Positions 59,431-64,000 of a stretch of 64,000 nucleotides of DNA are shown here, in pieces (within the stretch, counting starts at the first letter, position 1; every line of letters starts with the position of its first letter). Origin of the DNA: Jacaranda mimosifolia (Eukaryota > Streptophyta > Magnoliopsida > Lamiales > Bignoniaceae); contig CM032117.1 of assembly GCA_018894105.1 (NCBI GenBank), positions 49,014,503 through 49,078,502 of the forward strand, written 5' to 3'. The notes under the pieces were generated by a model that saw only the letters and a program-made list of their open reading frames with translations, ran no database searches and was not told the DNA's origin. Position numbers and translations under genes: made by a program.

Positions 59431-59880
59431 AGGATCACATTGTTTCGCCTCCTCCGGGATACTTTACCATATTTAGTGGGTATTTTTGCAGTGGGTTTTT
59501 CTTTCATCTTGATCCATTGTTGTTTTAGGAGTTATGGAATACATTTGAGTCTGTTCACTCTAAACTCATTCATGTATGTTTTTGTCGTTCTAGCATTGCT
59601 TTAGGGAGTTGGGTCTTCCCATTTCTTTAGCCAACATTCATGCTTTCTTCATAGTAAGGAAAATTCCAAATGGGGCCTTCATTCGTTTTTCCTAGACTGG
59701 GTTGTAGGTTTTTGAGTAAATTACCATCTCCACAGGGTCTTGGAAAGGTCTTTTTTTCTTTGTGAGAGATGCAGGTTGGGGGGCCCTTCATGCTTGAAGT
59801 AGTTCATCTTCATTTGTGCATTTGTAGATAAAACAGGTTGGGTTGGTTCCCTCTTTCTTTGATGTCACTTATATGTTTCC
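59430..59880 (+). pseudogene. plant 'gypsy-type transposon' domain remnant in the LARD-like element
   Basis: From 59430 the frame reads EDHIVSPPPGYFTIFSGYFC then SGFFFHLDPLLF-stop-ELW, which resembles the PP-G-(F)...F..G..FPL...L..L block of plant gypsy-type transposon proteins. Later blocks are SSIALGSWVF (about 59588) and GLGKVFFFVRDAGWG (59737-59781), matching the usual W/GK..FFFV...GW. The same blocks occur in the antisense gene of the Tat element (minus strand, 45131-42549). Stops interrupt it. Function unknown. Confidence 0.5.
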
Positions 59881-60519
59881 TGATAGTGCTTAGTTGATTT
59901 TTTTGCTTCTTTGTTGGTTTGTACTTGCTTTTGCATTTTGTTTTTTTCTTAGCACTTGTGTTATTTTTCTTTGTTTCTCTATGTTTTGTTGAGCTTAATT
60001 TAATTAATTTATTTTTGGCAGAGAAGAAGATTGACATGGTGAGGATTCATGCTGGGAAGGCAAATGGTAGTTCTTCTGAGAGGCCTTCTATGGAGCAACG
60101 ATGCGGGGGTTTCTACCCAATTGGGTAACTTCTAAGCCCCCTACAGAGACATTACGGAGAATCTCACATTTTGCCCCTGACTCTAGTAGGAGGACCGGAG
60201 TTGCTCTTGTGGGTGGTGCTCATTAGCATACTAGGTGATTGCTTTAGCCGCAGCTTGTACAGAGGCATTTTTTACCAGTGTTAGTAGTACTTCTTGAGTC
60301 ATCTGCAACGTTGGTTCTCCTAGAAGTGGAGACTCCTACTTGCGTGTCGCCTTCAATTGCAGGTGTGCATCAAGCACTTGCTTAGCTGGCGGGTGGATTG
60401 TGCATCCAGTTGATTACCTTTCAAGTTTTTGCCTTAGGGTGCCACTAGGGCGTTGGAATCTTGAGTATTAGGACTTATCTACATCCTCAGCATTCTGTAA
60501 TCAAAAAGGAGTTCCCACA
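59881..60519. other. internal 3' part of the LARD-like element
   Basis: A transition ATTTTTGGCAGAGAAGAAGA near 60008 could be a splice-like acceptor; the frame 59919-60128 (VRIHAGKANGSSSERPSMEQ) is short and not assigned. Nothing else is recognised. Confidence 0.35.
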
Positions 60520-60734
60520 TGTAGCCCCAACATGATGTTGTATGGAAATAGAGTTGGGGTCATCTCCAGAAATCAATTTTGTATTGGGCTTTTGCTCTAG
60601 GAACACGCTTGCATAGCATCAGCGCTCAACTTTTGCAAACGATTACTTAAATGACTTTTTGTTTTGAAATTTGATATTTATATTGATTAAGTTTTTGGTA
60701 GGCTTTGGTCCATTTGTTTTGGGGAGCCCATTTT

Positions 60735-61529
60735 TAGGGTTGTAAACGGATGTTAAACGGATCGGATACACTATTTTCATATTCGTATCCGTTTAACTTT
60801 TTGAATATTCGGATACAAATATGGATTTGGCAGATATTTAAAAATGATATCCAAATTCGTATCCGTCGGATATCGGTCGAATTCGGATATATCCATATTC
60901 GATTGTAATTATTCAGATATATTCATATTTTATTAAATTTATCTGTATTGGAATTATTATTTTATATTCATATTCGATGATAATTATTTAAATATTCATT
61001 TACAAATATTCACATACGTGAATTTATGAACATATAACAAATACATTTTAATTAATAAAAAGAACTATATAATTTCATTAAAACGAAAGCAATAAAATAA
61101 ATAGCATAATTTCTAATTAATAATTGACTTTATAATTGAGTATTAATAATAATAATGGCATTTAAGTATATTAGTTATAAAGTCAACCAACAATAATTAT
61201 GTTGATTAACTTTATTCTTCAATTTTTTTCTATATTACAATATTTTTTTAAAATTTATTCTTTTTTCTTCCCAATTATTCAATTATACATATATAGACTA
61301 TGAAATTTTTGTTGAAAAATATAAATAATATATTATTTAATAAATATATATTCAGATCGGATATTAAACGGATCGGATACGCATTTACCATATCCATATC
61401 CATTTATAATCGGATATCTGTTAATCGAATACGGATAATATTCACTTTAAACGAATGCGGATAAATTTTGTATAAACGGATATGAATGCGAACGGTAAAC
61501 AAATTTTTGAATATCCATTTACAGCCCTA
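60735..61529. mobile_element. hAT-type MITE, 795 bp, perfect 8-bp duplication
   Basis: Ends TAGGGTTGTAAACGGAT and ATCCATTTACAGCCCTA. Flanked by CCCATTTT on both sides (60727-60734 and 61530-61537). Subterminal GGATCGGATAC and CGGATATC words face each other across an AT-rich centre. Same family style as 12125, 35194 and 49976. Confidence 0.9.
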
Positions 61530-61939
61530 CCCATTTTGTTGGGTTGAAATTGGTTGGTTTATTGACTCCTTTTATTTAATTAATTTATCCTTTTCATTTG
61601 CTTTTACTTTTTCACCCTTAGGACTTTATTTTGTCATATCACTACCTTTTCATTACTTTGAGAGATTAATGAAAAGTTTGAAGCTCTACACTTGTTAATG
61701 TACAATTTCATCTGCCATTACATTTTTTCCTTGGACATGCTTTAATATGTGAAATATTATTAATAAATCATTCAACAACACGATACACTGTGGCTCATGT
61801 GGTATTACTAAATTATAACATATAGATTAGAATTCATCCTACATAAACATCTAGTATGAATTGGGTACAGTAGTGCATACTCCAAAGTTTACATCCATGG
61901 ATTTGCTGCACTATAAATTTAAAGTATCATAAAAATCAA

Positions 61940-62415
61940 GGGAGCTTTTGGTTATGTTTCCCCAGAATATTTTTGTTTCGGGGAAATATAACTGAACATA
62001 CACTTATTTTTCCTCCAAAATACTTAAATAGGTTTTCCCAAAAATTCTATTCTATCATTTATTATCCCCAAAGATTTTTCATTTTCCTATATATACATAC
62101 ATATATATCATATATATGTCATTATATATTTTATTATTATTACTCTTATAATAAAAAAATTACTCAATTCCATTTTTGCTCCAAAAACCCAACAATAAAG
62201 TATTGATTTGACCATTATAGTAAAAAATATTTCCCCAACCAAAAAAAAAAAAAAAAAAAAAACATAAACAAACATACCAAAACTTCCCAAAATAAATTTT
62301 TAACTATTTCCCAAAATATAACCAAAAATCCATTACATTCTCCAACCCACTTATAACTTTCATTTTCCTAAAATGCATATTAAAATCAAACATAAAACAT
62401 AACCAAACATTGCCC
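61940..62415. mobile_element. MITE-like element, 476 bp
   Basis: GGGAGCTTTTGGTTATGTTT at the left is loosely mirrored by CATAACCAAACATTGCCC at the right. Related to 51374-51705. It contains a (TA)-rich centre and an A-run at 62240-62262. Confidence 0.6.
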
Positions 62416-63182
62416 AAATTTTTTGTATAGTGTTATGAAATTAACAATGAATATGATATGAATGTTCGTAGAACATTCTTGATTAAAGCTTCATCTCTAT
62501 GTCTCATAAATATTTATAGTTTTGAAAGGGAGAAGCAATAACAAAACATGAAGTGAGAGCAGCTCCACCTAATATGTATGTATAACACTAAAGGCTTCTC
62601 TTTCAGAATTTTCTAAAGTTATATATCCCTATTTAAATTGTCAAAATCAAGTCTATTTAGCAAATACCTTAACAATAGTGAATCCATGCATAATAAAAAA
62701 ACTCAAAAAGTTGTGTCTCATATGTCATATTAATTTAGGACAACTCAAAACAATAGTTAAACATGCACATTTATCCAATATTAAAAGGAATGGTCATTCA
62801 CAATCCTTCTTTCTAAATAAGTAGTCAATATGTCCATATATTACAAATGATACAATACAAGTAATATAATATAAATTTTTCTGTATATGAATATAGCACA
62901 GACAAGTACTTCAAATTTATGTCTTTCAAATACTAAAACACAGCAATTATCATAAGTATGTGCATGCAGTCAAAACAATCTTCCATAGATTGTGTACCTT
63001 ATATGCATCCATTTTTAGGTGATTAAAGAAAAATAAAAAGAATTAAAATATTAATTAGTAAGTAACAACAAAAAATAATAAAAACATATATATATATATA
63101 TAATGTTAAGCAAATATGTTACTCAGGTTAAGTCAATCTAGCTAGTTGCAACTTATTTACAAGTGTGACAATTATGCTCTAT
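62416..63182. other. AT-rich interval
   Basis: No gene or repeat recognised. (TA)n at about 63086-63101. Confidence 0.5.
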
Positions 63183-63320
63183 CTTGCCACATCATCCGCA
63201 CTTAATATCTCGAGTATTACTTTGTCATGATATTCTCTGTGTTCTTCCACAAACTCACTGGCCTTGTACATCAAATGAATTAGTAATTGCTTATTCCTTT
63301 GATCGAATCTATGCATGTTA
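63183..63320 (-). other. possible short coding exon, unidentified
   Basis: On the minus strand a 45-codon frame from an ATG at 63320 reads MHRFDQRNKQLLIHLMYKAS then EFVEEHREYHDKVILEILSA and DDVAR before TAG. Its charged, helical composition is more protein-like than its surroundings. No family recognised; it could be an exon, a gene or transposase fragment, or chance. Confidence 0.2.
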
Positions 63321-64000
63321 AAATTAGGATGGGATTAAGTACTGCCTTATATGCGTGATACATCACATCTCATTAGTGTGGGTCAATGAAGTCATAAACT
63401 GAAAGTGGCTTTGACTCAATGAAGCACAAGTATGCTTGTATAGCATTCTATCAACTATCATGCCGTACAAGTACAAATCAAACTCTGTAAATCCACAATA
63501 TACTATTTGTTATTGTTAATCATCTCAAAGCTCGAACCACTAGATTTGTGCATTTTTTAGAGAATGAGAAGTCATGTAGTTTATTGCTACTTTCTTCTCT
63601 TATCATTGAGATAATTCTGCAGTGAGTTTATGAGATTTTTTTTCATTGATCATGCATTATAACCATGATTTGTTTACATATGTGGTTGACCATAGCAATA
63701 GCTAGTATAAAACATCCCAGCTTCACCCAATTATTCTACTATTGTGAGGGGTTGATTATTACTGCCGTCCTAATTGATTGCAAGAGAATAAAGGTTTTGT
63801 CCAACATTGTGCCTTTAACAACATGATGAAGTCACTAGCAAAAGGCATGGATTCCAATATATTATCTATATGATAGAAATACTCCTAACTTGTAGGAGTA
63901 TATTTAGTTTTCATAAAAATCAAAATCAATATTTTTTGTTGGTTGAGGGTACTTTCTCAAGACCTAAAATTGATTACGTTAGTGTTAAATTGGTAAAATT
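63321..64000. other. right-end interval
   Basis: Moderately AT-rich and not obviously repetitive. No gene recognised. Confidence 0.4.

Larger units (their letters stand above)
58100..61690 (+). mobile_element. non-autonomous LTR-type element (LARD-like), with nested hAT MITE
   Basis: Direct repeats of roughly 340-370 bp lie at about 58100-58440 and 60520-61690 (the second enlarged by a 795-bp MITE). Shared words include TACAAATCGAGTTGGAGTC/TATGGAAATAGAGTTGGGGTC, TTGGG(T/C)TTTTG, TTTGATATTTATATT-like and ACCCTTAGGACTTTATTT-like. The interior (58440-60520) has higher G+C, no RT or integrase, and one protein remnant. Exact ends and target duplication were not found. Confidence 0.55.

Noticed and set aside
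1..64000. CRISPR arrays, bacterial operons, rRNA genes, telomere repeats, organelle DNA insertions
   Set aside because: None was seen by eye; the repeats present are transposon ends, microsatellites and short tandem duplications.

Overview
This is plant nuclear DNA, very AT-rich and dominated by transposable elements. No intact protein-coding host gene was recognised. The evidence for a plant is the presence of Ty1/copia (including a SIRE-like one) and Ty3/gypsy (Tat-type, dual RNase H) LTR retrotransposons, a plant LINE with a zinc-knuckle ORF1, many hAT-, MULE- and Tourist-like TIR elements, and a microRNA171 precursor. The low GC of the intervals suggests a eudicot-like genome, but the species cannot be named.

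Layout. 1-3.9 kb: a decayed copia pol plus 3' LTR, cut by a 1,613-bp GC-rich TG...CA insertion with a 5-bp target duplication (likely a solo LTR). 3.9-11.7 kb: AT-rich remnants of small elements, a GC-rich core patch and a tandem repeat. 11.7-16.4 kb: a SIRE-like copia with both LTRs, primer site, polypurine tract and ATTAT target duplications. It has lost most of pol and carries a hAT-type MITE in its 5' LTR. 17.3-24.7 kb: a degraded LINE (ORF1, endonuclease, reverse transcriptase, RNase H) with an 8-bp target duplication, apparently inside an older hAT-like element, next to a 948-bp long-TIR element. 24.7-32.4 kb: the least repetitive part. It holds the MIR171 hairpin at about 29.10-29.22 kb, the only feature here that is convincingly functional for the plant.

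32.4-49.7 kb is a deep nest. Two inverted copies of a Tourist-like element lie back to back. The right copy was invaded by a hAT-type MITE (itself split by a 10.9-kb Tat gypsy element), by a 1.66-kb MULE-like element and by two related small MITEs. A second MULE-like element with a 10-bp target duplication lies just outside the left copy. The gypsy element carries gag, protease, RT, two RNase H regions and integrase on the plus strand. Between integrase and the 3' LTR it carries a long antisense gene with its own TATA box.

49.7-64 kb: another hAT-type MITE, two copies of a further MITE family, CACTA-like subterminal repeats, a tRNA-derived SINE, and a large non-autonomous element (58.1-61.7 kb) with direct terminal repeats. 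The internal protein remnant of that element resembles the gypsy antisense protein. The rest is AT-rich sequence with no recognisable gene.

All transposon coding regions carry stops or frameshifts, so none should be active. The nested order gives a relative chronology of insertions. Boundaries supported by target-site duplications are the most reliable; small-element family assignments rest on terminal sequence and duplication length alone.
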